From UBA2231 sp964415175 (lineage in GTDB: Bacteria > Elusimicrobiota > Elusimicrobia > Elusimicrobiales > UBA9959), in the NCBI GenBank assembly GCA_964415175.1, contig CAYPYG010000020.1, positions 1-54,577 of the forward strand: 54,577 nucleotides of DNA. The letters run 5' to 3'. This document shows, one piece after another, positions 8,792 through 16,935 of this stretch (within the stretch, counting starts at the first letter, position 1; each line of letters opens with the position of its first letter). Position numbers and translations under genes: made by a program. Below the pieces are notes generated by a model. That model did not search any database. It was not told where the DNA came from and was given only the letters and a program-made list of their open reading frames with translations.

Positions 8792-9825
8792 CAACTTTCT
8801 ATCTCCAGGTCCGGGTCCACCTCGGCGCTGTGCTTCAGCCGCCGTCCGCTCTCCAGCCGGCGCTGCGCGGCCAGCGCTATCATCGCGGCGTTGTCGGTGC
8901 AGTATTTCTTCTCCGAGAAAACGGCCCGCGCGCCGGCTTCCGCGCAGGCCCTCTCCATCCTCGCGCGCAGCAGGGAATTGGCCGAGACCCCGCCGCCGGC
9001 CGCGGCCGTCCTCAGGCCGTATTTCCGGCAGGCCAGCGCGGCCTTGGCGGCCAGCGTGTCCGCCACGGCCTCCTGGAAGGCGGCGCAGACGGCCGCCCTG
9101 GCGGCGGCGCCGGGACGCGGGTTGTCGCGCAGGTAATAGGCCACGGCCGTCTTGAGCCCGCTGAAGGAGAAATCCAGTCCGCCGTCCATGAAGGGCCTGG
9201 GGAAAGACGGCCTCTTCCCGCCCGCTTTCAGGGCCAGCCTCTCCACTTCCGGTCCGCCCGGATAGGCCAGCCCGAGCAGGCGGGCGACCTTGTCGAAAGC
9301 CTCGCCGGCGGCGTCGTCGCGGGTCCGGCCGAGGAGTTCGTATTCCCCGTAGCCGTCGGCGCGCCAGAGTTCCGTATGACCGCCGGATACTATCAGCGCG
9401 GCCAACGGGAATTCCAGCCGGGCGTCGGCGCGTCCCTTGCGGAACTCGCAGGCCAGCAGATGTCCCTCCAGGTGGTTCACCCCTATCAGCGGCGCCCCGA
9501 AGACCTTCGCCGCGGTCTGGGCGGCGACGCGGCCGACCAGTATCGCGCCCGGCAGGCCGGGGCCGCGCGAGAAGGCGACGGCGTCGAAGAGTTTTTTAAC
9601 TTTTTTACCGCCGGCCGGCAGTTCTATGCCGGCGCCCTCCAGGGCGGCGCGCACCACGTGGTTTATCTTCTCCAGGTGGGCGCGGCTGGCCAGTTCGGGC
9701 ACGACGCCGCTGTAGCGGCGGTGCAGGGCGATCTGCGAGAACACCGTCTCGGAGACTATCCTGCCGTCGCGCAGCACGCAGGCCGCGGTCTCGTCGCAGG
9801 TGGTCTCGATGGCGAGCGTCAGCAC
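8782..9825 (-). CDS. tsaD: tRNA threonylcarbamoyladenosine transferase TsaD
   Basis: Protein of 347 residues, normal length for the Kae1/TsaD family. TsaD transfers threonylcarbamoyl from its adenylate to A37 of ANN-decoding tRNAs with TsaB and TsaE. Visible motifs are the N-terminal ETTCDET, the metal-binding HLEGH near residue 118, the SGGHTEL phosphate loop, GEAFDKVARLLGL, and the late CTDNAAMIA with the catalytic Asp. The start is a GTG at 9825, four bases after the stop of the protease gene, in a run ftsX-envC-ctp-tsaD. The last residues and stop codon fall within the arm of an inverted-repeat element, so the original C-terminus may have differed slightly; nothing essential is lost. Confidence 0.96.
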   Translation of the reverse strand: MLTLAIETTCDETAACVLRDGRIVSETVFSQIALHRRYSGVVPELASRAHLEKINHVVRAALEGAGIELPAGGKKVKKLFDAVAFSRGPGLPGAILVGRVAAQTAAKVFGAPLIGVNHLEGHLLACEFRKGRADARLEFPLAALIVSGGHTELWRADGYGEYELLGRTRDDAAGEAFDKVARLLGLAYPGGPEVERLALKAGGKRPSFPRPFMDGGLDFSFSGLKTAVAYYLRDNPRPGAAARAAVCAAFQEAVADTLAAKAALACRKYGLRTAAAGGGVSANSLLRARMERACAEAGARAVFSEKKYCTDNAAMIALAAQRRLESGRRLKHSAEVDPDLEIESWGR

Positions 9826-9829
9826 TTTA

Positions 9830-11116
9830 TTACTTGGCCGCCCTCAGGTTCCCCAGCACCTCGCGGGCCTTGAGCAGTTCCATGCCGCGCTCGAGCATCT
9901 CGTCGCGCACCTTGGACTTGTCCTTCCCGTTCTTCTCCCCTTCCTTGCCGGGGTAGAAAAGCTCCTCGCCCTGCTTTATGAGCGCCGTCTCGGTCTCGCG
10001 GTCCACCTTGATCTCGATATCGGGGGTGATGCCGCCGTTCTCGCCCTTGGCGTCGCGGGGTATCGACTTGCCGCTGGGGGTGTAGTACTTCGCTATGGTA
10101 AGGCGCAGGGCCGACTTGTCGGAGAGCGGGATCATCGACTGGACGCTGGCCTTGCCGAAGGTGCGCTCCCCTATGATCACGGCGCGCTTGTTGTCCTGCA
10201 GCGCGCCGGCCAGGATCTCGCTGGCCGAGGCGGAATAACGGTTGACCAGCACCACCACCGGCAGGTCGGGGTACTGGGCCCTGGACCCGGCGCGGAATTC
10301 CTGGTAATTCTCCGGCCTGCGGCCCTTGGTATAGACTATCATCCTGCTGCCGTCGAGGAAGAACTTGGCGATATCCACCGAGGCCGAGAGCAGGCCGCCC
10401 GGATCGTAGCGCAGGTCTATGACCAGGGCCTCCATGCCCTCCGCCTTCAGCGCGCCCAGCGCCCTTCCGACGTCGTCCACGACGTGGCCGGTGAAGTCTA
10501 TGAGCTTCACGTAGCCGATCTTGCCGTCGAGCATCTTATAACGCACGGCCTCGGTCTTGATCAGCTCGCGCACCAGCGTCACGTCCCGCTGCACCCAGTC
10601 GGCGTCCGCGTCCTTGCCCTCCGGTTCGCGGGCCGTCGTGATATTGACCTTGGTCCCGGGCGTGCCGCGCAGGCGCTTGATCGCCTCGTCTATGATCATG
10701 TCCCTGGTGCTCTCGCCCTCTATCTTTATTATCTTGTCGCCTGGGTAAAGCCCGGCCCGGTAGGCGGGAGTATTGGGCAGGGGCGTGACTATGGTCAGCC
10801 AGCCCTCGCGCACGTCCACCCGGATGCCGATGCCGCCGAACTCGCCCTCGGTATCGCTCTTCACCCTCTTGTAGAGGTCCGGCTCCATGAACTGCGAGAA
10901 ATCGTCGAGCTGCTGCACCATGCCGGCCGCGGCGCCGTAGATGAGCTTCTGCGAGTCGATCTCCTCGACATAGTTCTCTTTTATCAGTTCCAGCACGTCC
11001 ACTATGGTCTTGAGCTGCTGGTAGGTCTGGTCCACCGCCGAGTTGGCGTAAGGGAAGACCAGGCCCATCAGGGCCGCCGTCCCCGCTATGAAAATGACTT
11101 TCCGTGGGATCTTCAT
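9830..11116 (-). CDS. Carboxyl-terminal processing protease (peptidase S41)
   Basis: Protein of 428 residues from the ATG at 11116, chosen because AGGAG precedes it; an upstream in-frame start lacks a ribosome site. Residues 5-25 form an uncleaved anchor or signal segment. A PDZ domain follows at about 90-175 (FGGIGIRV, YRAGLYPGDKIIKIEG), then the S41 protease domain with RYDPGGLL, the serine motif YSASASEILAGALQD and the general-base lysine in GERTFGKASVQ. The C-terminal 40 residues are a charged helix. CtpA-type enzymes cleave periplasmic or envelope proteins after C-terminal recognition, often controlling cell-wall hydrolases. Its position directly downstream of the EnvC-like and FtsX genes supports a role in septal wall remodelling. 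Confidence 0.94.
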   Translation of the reverse strand: MKIPRKVIFIAGTAALMGLVFPYANSAVDQTYQQLKTIVDVLELIKENYVEEIDSQKLIYGAAAGMVQQLDDFSQFMEPDLYKRVKSDTEGEFGGIGIRVDVREGWLTIVTPLPNTPAYRAGLYPGDKIIKIEGESTRDMIIDEAIKRLRGTPGTKVNITTAREPEGKDADADWVQRDVTLVRELIKTEAVRYKMLDGKIGYVKLIDFTGHVVDDVGRALGALKAEGMEALVIDLRYDPGGLLSASVDIAKFFLDGSRMIVYTKGRRPENYQEFRAGSRAQYPDLPVVVLVNRYSASASEILAGALQDNKRAVIIGERTFGKASVQSMIPLSDKSALRLTIAKYYTPSGKSIPRDAKGENGGITPDIEIKVDRETETALIKQGEELFYPGKEGEKNGKDKSKVRDEMLERGMELLKAREVLGNLRAAK

Positions 11117-11205
11117 GCTTTTCTCCTTGAAAAACAAAGAAAAAACGGTCGAAGCCGCCGGCGCGCGCCGGGCTCCGGACTCCAGATTATACCTTTTCCG
11201 CGGCC

Positions 11206-12363
11206 TCAGCGCGGGCCGGACAGCCAGGGCAGGGGATCTATCGAGTCCGCGCCCGAGCGTATCTCGAAATAAACGGTCCCGCCCTCTTCCTTCCCGGCCC
11301 CGGAGATGGCCTGGGTGTCCACGCCCGCGAAACCCAGCCTGGAGCCGGCGGAGACGCGGTCGCCCTTGGAGACCGCAACTGAGTCCAGGAGGCCGTAAAC
11401 GGTGAAAAAACCCTTCTCATGGTCCACTATCACGACATTGCCGTAGGTGCGGAAAGGTCCGGAATAGATGACCCTGCCCGGCAGCACCGGCGAGACGGGG
11501 GCCCGGTCCTCCGTGCGTATGCGTATCCCTTCCCTGACTATCCAGGTCTTGAGCTCCGGCACCTGCTCCCGGCCGTATTTGCTTATCACGCGGCCGGCGG
11601 CGGGCCAGGGCAGGGAACCTTTATCTATGGGCAGGTCGCCCGGCTGACGGGTCCTGTAAGGCGCCTGTTTCTCGAGTTTCTTGACCAGCGTATCGAGGCC
11701 GGCCGCCGCGTTCCTGAGGTCCTCCAGTTCGCGGCGCAGGGCCTTCTCCCTTTCCCTGGCCCTGGAAAGTTCCTGCTGCTTGCTGCGCACGCTGCGCTGG
11801 CTGATGGTGCTCTCGCGGGCGAGGGTCGCCTTGCGTTCGGCCAGCGACAGCTGGCGCCTGGCCATGGTCTGCATGTCGGCCGAGAGGCGCTTCTTCTCCC
11901 CCTTCAGCGTGGCCGCCAGCGCGTACTTGTTCATGATGGCCTGCCGCAGGAAAACGTCGCGCATGAGGTCCCGCCGGCCGTAGTACGGCGAATAGAAGAG
12001 CCGGTCCATCGAATAGGCGGCGACCTCGGAGGAAGCGGCGCCGGCCAGGTCGTCCTGGGCGCGCTCCAGAGAGGCTAGCTTCTCCCTGGCCTCCTCGCCT
12101 TTCCTGCGCGAGGAGCTCAGTTGGCCTTCCAGTTCCCGCTGGCGGCTCTTGGTCAGCCGGTCCTGGCGCCTCAGGCTGTCGATCTCCGCCGAGATCTTTT
12201 TCTGCTCGGCCTGGTAACGCTCCAGTTCCGACTGCTTCTCGGAAAGCTGCCTGTTTATCTCTTCCAGCTTCTCCTTGCGGTCGCGCAGCCCGGCGGCCGC
12301 CTGCGGGAAAGCGGGAGGCGCCGTCAGCAGCAGGAGGAGCGCGGCTATCGCGAATTTTTCCAT
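11206..12363 (-). CDS. EnvC-like murein hydrolase activator (degenerate M23 domain)
   Basis: Protein of 385 residues. Residues 1-20 are a signal peptide (LLLLLTAPPAFPQA). Residues 25-235 form a long coiled coil typical of EnvC/PcsB proteins. Residues 245-385 are an M23/LytM fold: GRVIYSGPFRTYGNVVIVDH, then GFFTVYGLL, then GTVYFEIR. In active M23 peptidases the last motif is HLHFE; here both zinc-binding histidines of that motif are replaced, as in EnvC, which activates amidases rather than cutting the wall itself. The gene overlaps the end of ftsX by 19 bases, the usual partner that transmits conformational change to EnvC across the membrane. It precedes an S41 protease. Confidence 0.88.
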   Translation of the reverse strand: MEKFAIAALLLLLTAPPAFPQAAAGLRDRKEKLEEINRQLSEKQSELERYQAEQKKISAEIDSLRRQDRLTKSRQRELEGQLSSSRRKGEEAREKLASLERAQDDLAGAASSEVAAYSMDRLFYSPYYGRRDLMRDVFLRQAIMNKYALAATLKGEKKRLSADMQTMARRQLSLAERKATLARESTISQRSVRSKQQELSRAREREKALRRELEDLRNAAAGLDTLVKKLEKQAPYRTRQPGDLPIDKGSLPWPAAGRVISKYGREQVPELKTWIVREGIRIRTEDRAPVSPVLPGRVIYSGPFRTYGNVVIVDHEKGFFTVYGLLDSVAVSKGDRVSAGSRLGFAGVDTQAISGAGKEEGGTVYFEIRSGADSIDPLPWLSGPR

Positions 12364-13139
12364 TGGACCAGCGTCCAGGCCAGGAAACCCGAGACGAGTA
12401 TGCCGGCCAGGTGCCAGAGCGGGTTGGGCCAGGCCCAGACCGGGCTGAGGTAGCGCACCGGATAGACTATCAGGTAGCAGGCCAGCACGGCGGTCCCGGC
12501 GCCGCCGGCGCCGGAGAGGAACCAGCGGCTGTCCCGCCTGATGCCCTCCATGAGCCCGGCGGGCGAGAAGCGGTAGAGCAGCACGGTGAGGGCCAGCAGC
12601 GCGGCCCCGAGCAGCGACAGGCCGAAGACCAGCGTGACGAAACTTTCGTAAAAGAAGAAATGCAGGAGGGCGTAGGCCTCGAGCTGCTTGTAGCGCACTT
12701 CCGCCACGCCGTCCAGCGCCCAGAGCAGCTCCGTCCAGGTGTTGAGCGAGCTCATGACGGACTGGTCCACGGCTATCTCGTAGGAATCGGGCAGCGGGTT
12801 GGGGCCGAGCGAGAGGGCTCCCTTTATCAGGTCCGGGTCCTCGTCGCGCATGCGCGCCAGCCGCTCGTCCCTGGGGATGAAGACGGCGCTCCTGACCCCC
12901 GGCAGCGACCTTATCGAGTCCCAGAGCGCGTCGCGCTCCCGCCGCCCGCCGTCCTTGAGCAGGACCACGACGCGGAAATCGTCCTCGAGCAGGGAGAGGA
13001 TCTCCCTGACCTGGGTGTGCAGGAAAAGCAGCGCCTCGAAAAGGACCGCCGAGGAGAAAGCGAGGAGAAAGACCACCCTGTAGCCTTTGCGCCGGGAGGT
13101 CTCGGGGGACGGAACGGGTACTCCGGGATGTTCCTGCAT
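12345..13139 (-). CDS. ftsX: Cell-division ABC permease FtsX
   Basis: Protein of 264 residues from the ATG at 13139 with four hydrophobic segments: one near residues 21-40 (VVFLLAFSSAVLFEALLFL), then three in the C-terminal half. Between them is the periplasmic loop with the FtsX sub-domain (FRVVVLLKDGG, then VRSAVFIPRDERLARM, then NPLPDSYEIAVD), matching the family pattern. FtsX with FtsE controls septal hydrolases through EnvC, encoded directly downstream and overlapping. No ftsE lies next to it, which is unusual because ftsE normally precedes ftsX. An upstream GTG at 13157 is possible, but the promoter places the transcript start on the ATG used here. Confidence 0.87.
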   Translation of the reverse strand: MQEHPGVPVPSPETSRRKGYRVVFLLAFSSAVLFEALLFLHTQVREILSLLEDDFRVVVLLKDGGRRERDALWDSIRSLPGVRSAVFIPRDERLARMRDEDPDLIKGALSLGPNPLPDSYEIAVDQSVMSSLNTWTELLWALDGVAEVRYKQLEAYALLHFFFYESFVTLVFGLSLLGAALLALTVLLYRFSPAGLMEGIRRDSRWFLSGAGGAGTAVLACYLIVYPVRYLSPVWAWPNPLWHLAGILVSGFLAWTLVQWKNSR

Positions 13140-13173
13140 ATCATTATTATATAACACAAGGCCCCGCCTTCAA
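13139..13173 (-). promoter_or_regulatory. Promoter of ftsX, predicted leaderless
   Basis: TTGAAG (13173-13168), 16-base spacer, perfect TATAAT (13151-13146). Seven bases further is the A of ATG 13139. The -35 box lies in the loop region of the hairpin that ends the upstream gene, so terminator and promoter are interlocked. Confidence 0.6.
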
Positions 13174-13186
13174 AGGGCGGGGCCTT
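13158..13186 (-). terminator. GC-rich hairpin after the secreted unknown gene
   Basis: A perfect 11-pair stem (AAGGCCCCGCC/GGCGGGGCCTT) with a seven-base loop follows the stop at 13203 by about 17 bases. The run of T after it is weak on either strand, so efficiency is uncertain. Confidence 0.55.
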
Positions 13187-13202
13187 CTCGCGGAACGGGA
13201 CC

Positions 13203-14069
13203 TCAGCTCTTTACCGAGACGCCGGTCACGAAAGGGGAACCGATAAGGTCGTTGACCCTGTCGGCCTGCACTTCGCCGGAAAGGTCGTACGGCGTGAAAC
13301 TGGTGCGGCCGGGCCTGGCCCAGGCCGAGGGGGAGGAGGAAACCAGCGAGAAGCCCGCGCTTTCGGCCATGGCCGAAGAGAACGAAGCGATGAACTCGTC
13401 CGGTTTCACGCCGGCCGGCACCTTCAGCGTGAAAGCGACGGGCGTCCGCACCGGCAGCGAGGGGCGGCCGCGCTCCAGCCCCGTCCTGGCCACGGCGGGA
13501 TGCGCGTAGACCGAGCGGAGCGAGGAGGCCGGGAGCAGCCCGTAGACCTTGACCCGCGCGGTGGCGACCGGTGAATACCCGAGTTCGCGCTCGCCGGTGT
13601 AAAGAAAGCCGGCGGAAGAGGCGAGCTCCTTTATCAGCGGCGTAAAATCCTCCGCTACCGGGACGAAACTTATGTAGACGAGGTCCCTGTGGCCGGACCA
13701 GCGGGCGGAACCGGGGAAGGGGACGAACGAAGCCACGGGACCGCGGCGCAGCGCCGAACGGACCCGGTAGAGCATATGCGGCCAGCCGGCGGGCACGTCG
13801 GGAGGCGGCGTCTGTCCGGCGGCTTCCGCGCCGGCGGGACCGCCCCCGGGGGACGACGGCGCGGGCGGCGTCATGGCGGACAGGCCGGCGGCCGGGGAGG
13901 CACCGACCGCGTCGCGCAGATCGGACGGAGGGGCCGGGGCGCGGCGCGGCTGTTTATAACCGTAGGCCAGCTCGTTGAAGTTCTGGAAGGAGGGGTCCGT
14001 GAAAACGTTGGGCCCGCCGGCGAAGGCCGGCGCGGCGGAGAGGAGCATCGCGATAAGGACTTTTTTCAT
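13203..14069 (-). CDS. Secreted protein of unknown function
   Basis: Protein of 288 residues that I do not recognise. Residues 1-17 are a signal peptide (MKKVLIAMLLSAAPAFA). Residues 40-95 are a Pro/Ala/Gly-rich, presumably disordered linker. The remaining 190 residues form a compact domain with alternating beta segments (RDLVYISFVPVAEDFTPLI, VKVYGLLPASSLRSVYAHP) and a repeated stretch of similar layout near the C-terminus (FTLKVPAGVKPDEFIASF), which may be two related half-domains. A GGTGGA ribosome site precedes the ATG. The 5-prime leader contains three hairpins, the last an intrinsic terminator, so expression may be controlled by attenuation. It is separated from ftsX by a hairpin and a new promoter, so it is probably monocistronic. 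Confidence 0.75.
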   Translation of the reverse strand: MKKVLIAMLLSAAPAFAGGPNVFTDPSFQNFNELAYGYKQPRRAPAPPSDLRDAVGASPAAGLSAMTPPAPSSPGGGPAGAEAAGQTPPPDVPAGWPHMLYRVRSALRRGPVASFVPFPGSARWSGHRDLVYISFVPVAEDFTPLIKELASSAGFLYTGERELGYSPVATARVKVYGLLPASSLRSVYAHPAVARTGLERGRPSLPVRTPVAFTLKVPAGVKPDEFIASFSSAMAESAGFSLVSSSPSAWARPGRTSFTPYDLSGEVQADRVNDLIGSPFVTGVSVKS

Positions 14070-14190
14070 CTTTTATCCACCCGGGGAACAAAAAATAAGA
14101 AAACAGGAATAACCGTTCATCCTGTTTTCCCCTGGTGAACCGCCATTCGCAGGTGGCGGCGTGGATACTCCCCCGCCTTTCGGGGGATTA
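14070..14190 (-). promoter_or_regulatory. Structured leader with intrinsic terminator: candidate cis-regulatory RNA
   Basis: On the minus strand, upstream of the ATG at 14069, come in order: hairpin 14187-14169 (six pairs, GAAAGGC-type loop), hairpin 14159-14140 (six pairs CCGCCA/TGGCGG), and terminator hairpin 14128-14100 (nine pairs AAAACAGGA/TCCTGTTTT) followed by a T-rich run 14098-14089. An alternative pairing is possible between ACC-GGGGAA (about 14135-14125) and TTCCCCGGGT next to the ribosome site, so two mutually exclusive folds can be drawn. I could not match it to a riboswitch class from memory. Confidence 0.4.
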
Positions 14191-14306
14191 CAAAGGAAAC
14201 GACCTGATAAATGTTAACTTAAACCGGGCGTCCGCCCAAGGGCCCGTAAGCCCAGCCGGCCCCGGAAAAAGGGCCTACGCCTTTCTGGGCCTTTGGACCC
14301 CCGGGT

Positions 14307-14336
14307 TTGACGGCCCGCCGCCGGCGCTGATATAAT
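14307..14336 (+). promoter_or_regulatory. Promoter of the TetR gene / efflux operon
   Basis: TTGACG at 14307 and a perfect TATAAT at 14331 are 18 bases apart. The predicted start leaves a leader of only about nine bases without a Shine-Dalgarno site before the ATG at 14352. Upstream 14233-14298 contains an imperfect inverted repeat (CCAAGGGCCC ... GGGCCTTTGG). Confidence 0.55.
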
Positions 14337-14351
14337 CGTTCCTGTCTCCCC

Positions 14352-14960
14352 ATGAAAAAGGACCGCAACAGCAGGCCCACCAAGGGCGAAGCCACTCGCG
14401 AGAAGATACTGCGCGCGGCCATACGCATGATCTCGGACCAGGGGCCGGACGCGGTGTCCATGGAGAGCATCGCCGCGGAGCTGGGCCTCACCAAACCGCT
14501 CCTCTACTACTATTTCAGGAACAAGGAAGCGCTGATAGAGCGGGTCTTCGAGGAGACCTCGCGCGAGTCCGGCGGCGACTGGGCCGCCGCGCTGGACCCG
14601 TCCGTCACGCTGGAGACGCTGGTGCGGGACATGCTGCGGAGCCGCATGAAGTTCTTCCTCTCCAATCCCGAGGCGGCCAAGTGCCTGCTCAAGCTCTACG
14701 CGGCGCCGGAGAACTCCCCCCTGAGCCGCATGGCGGACGGGCGCATAGCCCGGCACGCCGGCGCGCTCAAAAAGGTCATGGCCGCGATGGAGAAGGACGG
14801 CCGCCTGCCGCCCGGCTCCGCCGACGACGCCCGCCTCCTGGTGCGCGGCGTCATGACGCTGACCATCTTCGAGTTCCAGCACAGCCGCTTCGCCGATTTC
14901 CCCCCGGACTTCGCCGACCGCATGGCCCGGCGCGTGGCCGCCGCCGTCTCCGCCCGCTGA
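14352..14960 (+). CDS. TetR/AcrR-family transcriptional regulator
   Basis: Protein of 202 residues. The N-terminal helix-turn-helix domain is clear at about residues 14-62: REKILRAAIRMISDQG, then MESIAAELGLTKPLLYYYFRNKEAL, the TetR signature with the recognition helix and YYF turn. The rest is the helical ligand/dimer domain. It lies 87 bases upstream of a second TetR domain, which is fused to TolC, and is followed by the adaptor and pump genes, so it most likely represses the efflux operon in response to a pump substrate. It resembles the N-terminal half of its neighbour over the whole DNA-binding domain, suggesting tandem duplication. Confidence 0.92.
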   Translation: MKKDRNSRPTKGEATREKILRAAIRMISDQGPDAVSMESIAAELGLTKPLLYYYFRNKEALIERVFEETSRESGGDWAAALDPSVTLETLVRDMLRSRMKFFLSNPEAAKCLLKLYAAPENSPLSRMADGRIARHAGALKKVMAAMEKDGRLPPGSADDARLLVRGVMTLTIFEFQHSRFADFPPDFADRMARRVAAAVSAR

Positions 14961-14980
14961 GCGCCCGGTTCCCCGGCGTC

Positions 14981-15025
14981 TTGACAGCGGACCGCCGGTT
15001 CTGGTAAACTTACCTACCGGTAAGT
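14981..15025 (+). promoter_or_regulatory. Promoter and TetR-type operator before the TetR-TolC gene
   Basis: TTGACA at 14981 and TAAACT at 15005 (18-base spacer) form a promoter. Overlapping the -10 box is an inverted repeat ACTTACC-TACC-GGTAAGT at 15008-15025, the size and layout expected of a TetR-family operator. Binding there would block RNA polymerase. GGAG at 15037 is the ribosome site for the ATG at 15048. Confidence 0.7.
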
Positions 15026-15047
15026 ATACACAGCGACGGAGAACGGC

Positions 15048-16916
15048 ATGACCCCTCCCCGACAGAAGCGCGCCAGAGAGATCCGGCGCAGGATACTCGA
15101 GACGGCCTCGGAGATGATGGCCGAGCGCGGCCCGGACGCGGTGTCCATGCGCGAGATCTCGGCCAGGCTGAAGATCACCAAGCCCGTCCTCTACTACTAT
15201 TTCAGGGACAAGGAGGCGCTGATAAAGGCGGCCTTCGAGGAAGGGACCAAGCATTTCAGCGACCTGCAGGTGGAGATGGACCAGCCCGGCCTGGACCTGG
15301 AAGGCAAGCTCGAGAAGATCTTCGCCAGCCACCTCAAGTTCATAAACCGCTACCCCGAGATGCCCAAGTGCGCTCTCAAGATCATGGCCTCGCCGGCCGG
15401 CGGGACCCTGGCCGGACTCGCGCGCGGGCTCAAGGAGCGCAACCGCGCCGCCCTGCGCGCGATGCTGAAAAAGGAAAGCTTCTCCCCGCGGGCGGCGGAG
15501 GACATAGTCCACATGATAAGCTCGGTGATAACCTATTTCATGGCGGAGGCGCGCGAGAAAGGCGCGGCCGCCATCGACCGGAGCCTGCCGCGCCGCCTGG
15601 CCCGCATCATCTGCGCCGGCGCCCGTTCCCTCAAGTCCGCGGCCGCCGTACTGCTGCTGCTCCCCTCCCTGGCCGCGGCGGAGCCGCTCCGGCTGGGCGT
15701 GGACCAGGCGGTGGAACTGGCCCTGGAGAGGAATACGGACGTCGTCAACGCGGAACACGGCCGCCTCATCTATAAGGAGAAGATCCGCGAATACTGGGGC
15801 ACGCTCTACCCGCAGCTGAGCGCCGCGGCCTCCTACACCCGCAACATAGAGAAACCCTCGATGTTCTTCGGCGGCAACAAGATAGAGATAGGCTCCGACA
15901 ACGCCTACGCCGCCTCGCTGGACCTGGCCCAGGTATTGTGGGCCGGCGGCAAGGTGGCCACCGGTATCAGGATGGCCGGCATCTACTCCGATTCCAGCGC
16001 CGAGCGGCTGCGCGCCGCGCGGAACACGGTGCGCAAGGCCGTCACGCAGATGTATTACTCGGTGCTGCTCTCCAGGGCCATGGCCGATATACAGGAGGAG
16101 ACGCTGGAGCTTTCCCGCCAGCACCTCTCGGTCATAGAGACCCGGTACAGGCAGGGGCTGGCCAGCGACCTGGCCCTGCTGCGCCAGCGCGTGGAGGTCT
16201 CCAACAACGAGCCGGCCGTCACGCAGAACCTGAACTATTACGAGGCCGGTTTGCTGGCGCTCAAGGACCTGCTGGGCCTGAGCCCCGACGCGGAGCTCGA
16301 ACTTACCGGCGCGATGGGCTGCTCCCCGGCCGAGCCGGCCCCGCTCGACGAACTCTACCGCGCCGCGATGGCCGCCAGGCCCGAGTACCGGCTGGCCGAC
16401 CTGGAGAAAAGGCTGGCCGCGCAGAACGTGACGCTGGAGAAGGCCGGCCATTACCCCTATCTCAACGCCTTCGCCTCGCGCAGCTTCCAGGGCCAGACCG
16501 ACGACTCCTTCCCCGGCTCCGACGAGCGCAGCTGGGCGCTGACGGCCGGCGTCAGGCTGAACCTGCCGCTGTTCTCGGGCGGCTCGGTCTCCTCGCGCGT
16601 GAAGCAGGCCGACCTGGCGCTGCGCACCGCCGAAGAGAACCTGGCCAGCGCCGAGCGCGGCCTGAAGATCACCGTCAAGAAGGCCTGGCTGGAGCTCAGG
16701 GAGGCCTCGCAGCGCCTCGCCTCCCAGGCCGCGGCGGTGGAGACCGCCCGCAAGGCGCTGGCCGCCACCGAGCTGCGCTTCAAGAGCGGCCTGGCGGGCC
16801 AGCTCGACCTCAACGACGCCACGCTCGCCCTCAACAGGGCGCAGACCCTTTACACCCAGGCCCAGCACGACGTCTGTTCCGCCTCCGCGGAGCTGGACTG
16901 GGCCACGGGAAAGTGA
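15048..16916 (+). CDS. TetR regulator fused to a TolC-family outer-membrane efflux protein
   Basis: One uninterrupted frame of 622 residues encodes two complete proteins. Residues 1-195 are a TetR regulator, with the HTH at about 12-60 (MREISARLKITKPVLYYYF). Residues 196-211 (KSAAAVLLLLPSLAAA) have the form of a signal peptide with an Ala-x-Ala cleavage site. Residues 212-622 are a full-length TolC/OEP protein: the early LGVDQAVELALERN helix, paired long helices, and the RYRQGLAS and RFKSGLAGQLDL repeats. If cleaved after 211, a cytoplasmic regulator and an exported channel would come from one polypeptide. A separate internal start for TolC is possible, though no good ribosome site is seen. 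Adaptor and RND genes follow in the same operon. The promoter holds a TetR-like operator. Confidence 0.88.
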   Translation: MTPPRQKRAREIRRRILETASEMMAERGPDAVSMREISARLKITKPVLYYYFRDKEALIKAAFEEGTKHFSDLQVEMDQPGLDLEGKLEKIFASHLKFINRYPEMPKCALKIMASPAGGTLAGLARGLKERNRAALRAMLKKESFSPRAAEDIVHMISSVITYFMAEAREKGAAAIDRSLPRRLARIICAGARSLKSAAAVLLLLPSLAAAEPLRLGVDQAVELALERNTDVVNAEHGRLIYKEKIREYWGTLYPQLSAAASYTRNIEKPSMFFGGNKIEIGSDNAYAASLDLAQVLWAGGKVATGIRMAGIYSDSSAERLRAARNTVRKAVTQMYYSVLLSRAMADIQEETLELSRQHLSVIETRYRQGLASDLALLRQRVEVSNNEPAVTQNLNYYEAGLLALKDLLGLSPDAELELTGAMGCSPAEPAPLDELYRAAMAARPEYRLADLEKRLAAQNVTLEKAGHYPYLNAFASRSFQGQTDDSFPGSDERSWALTAGVRLNLPLFSGGSVSSRVKQADLALRTAEENLASAERGLKITVKKAWLELREASQRLASQAAAVETARKALAATELRFKSGLAGQLDLNDATLALNRAQTLYTQAQHDVCSASAELDWATGK

Positions 16917-16935
16917 ACTTACAAAGGAAGACCAC

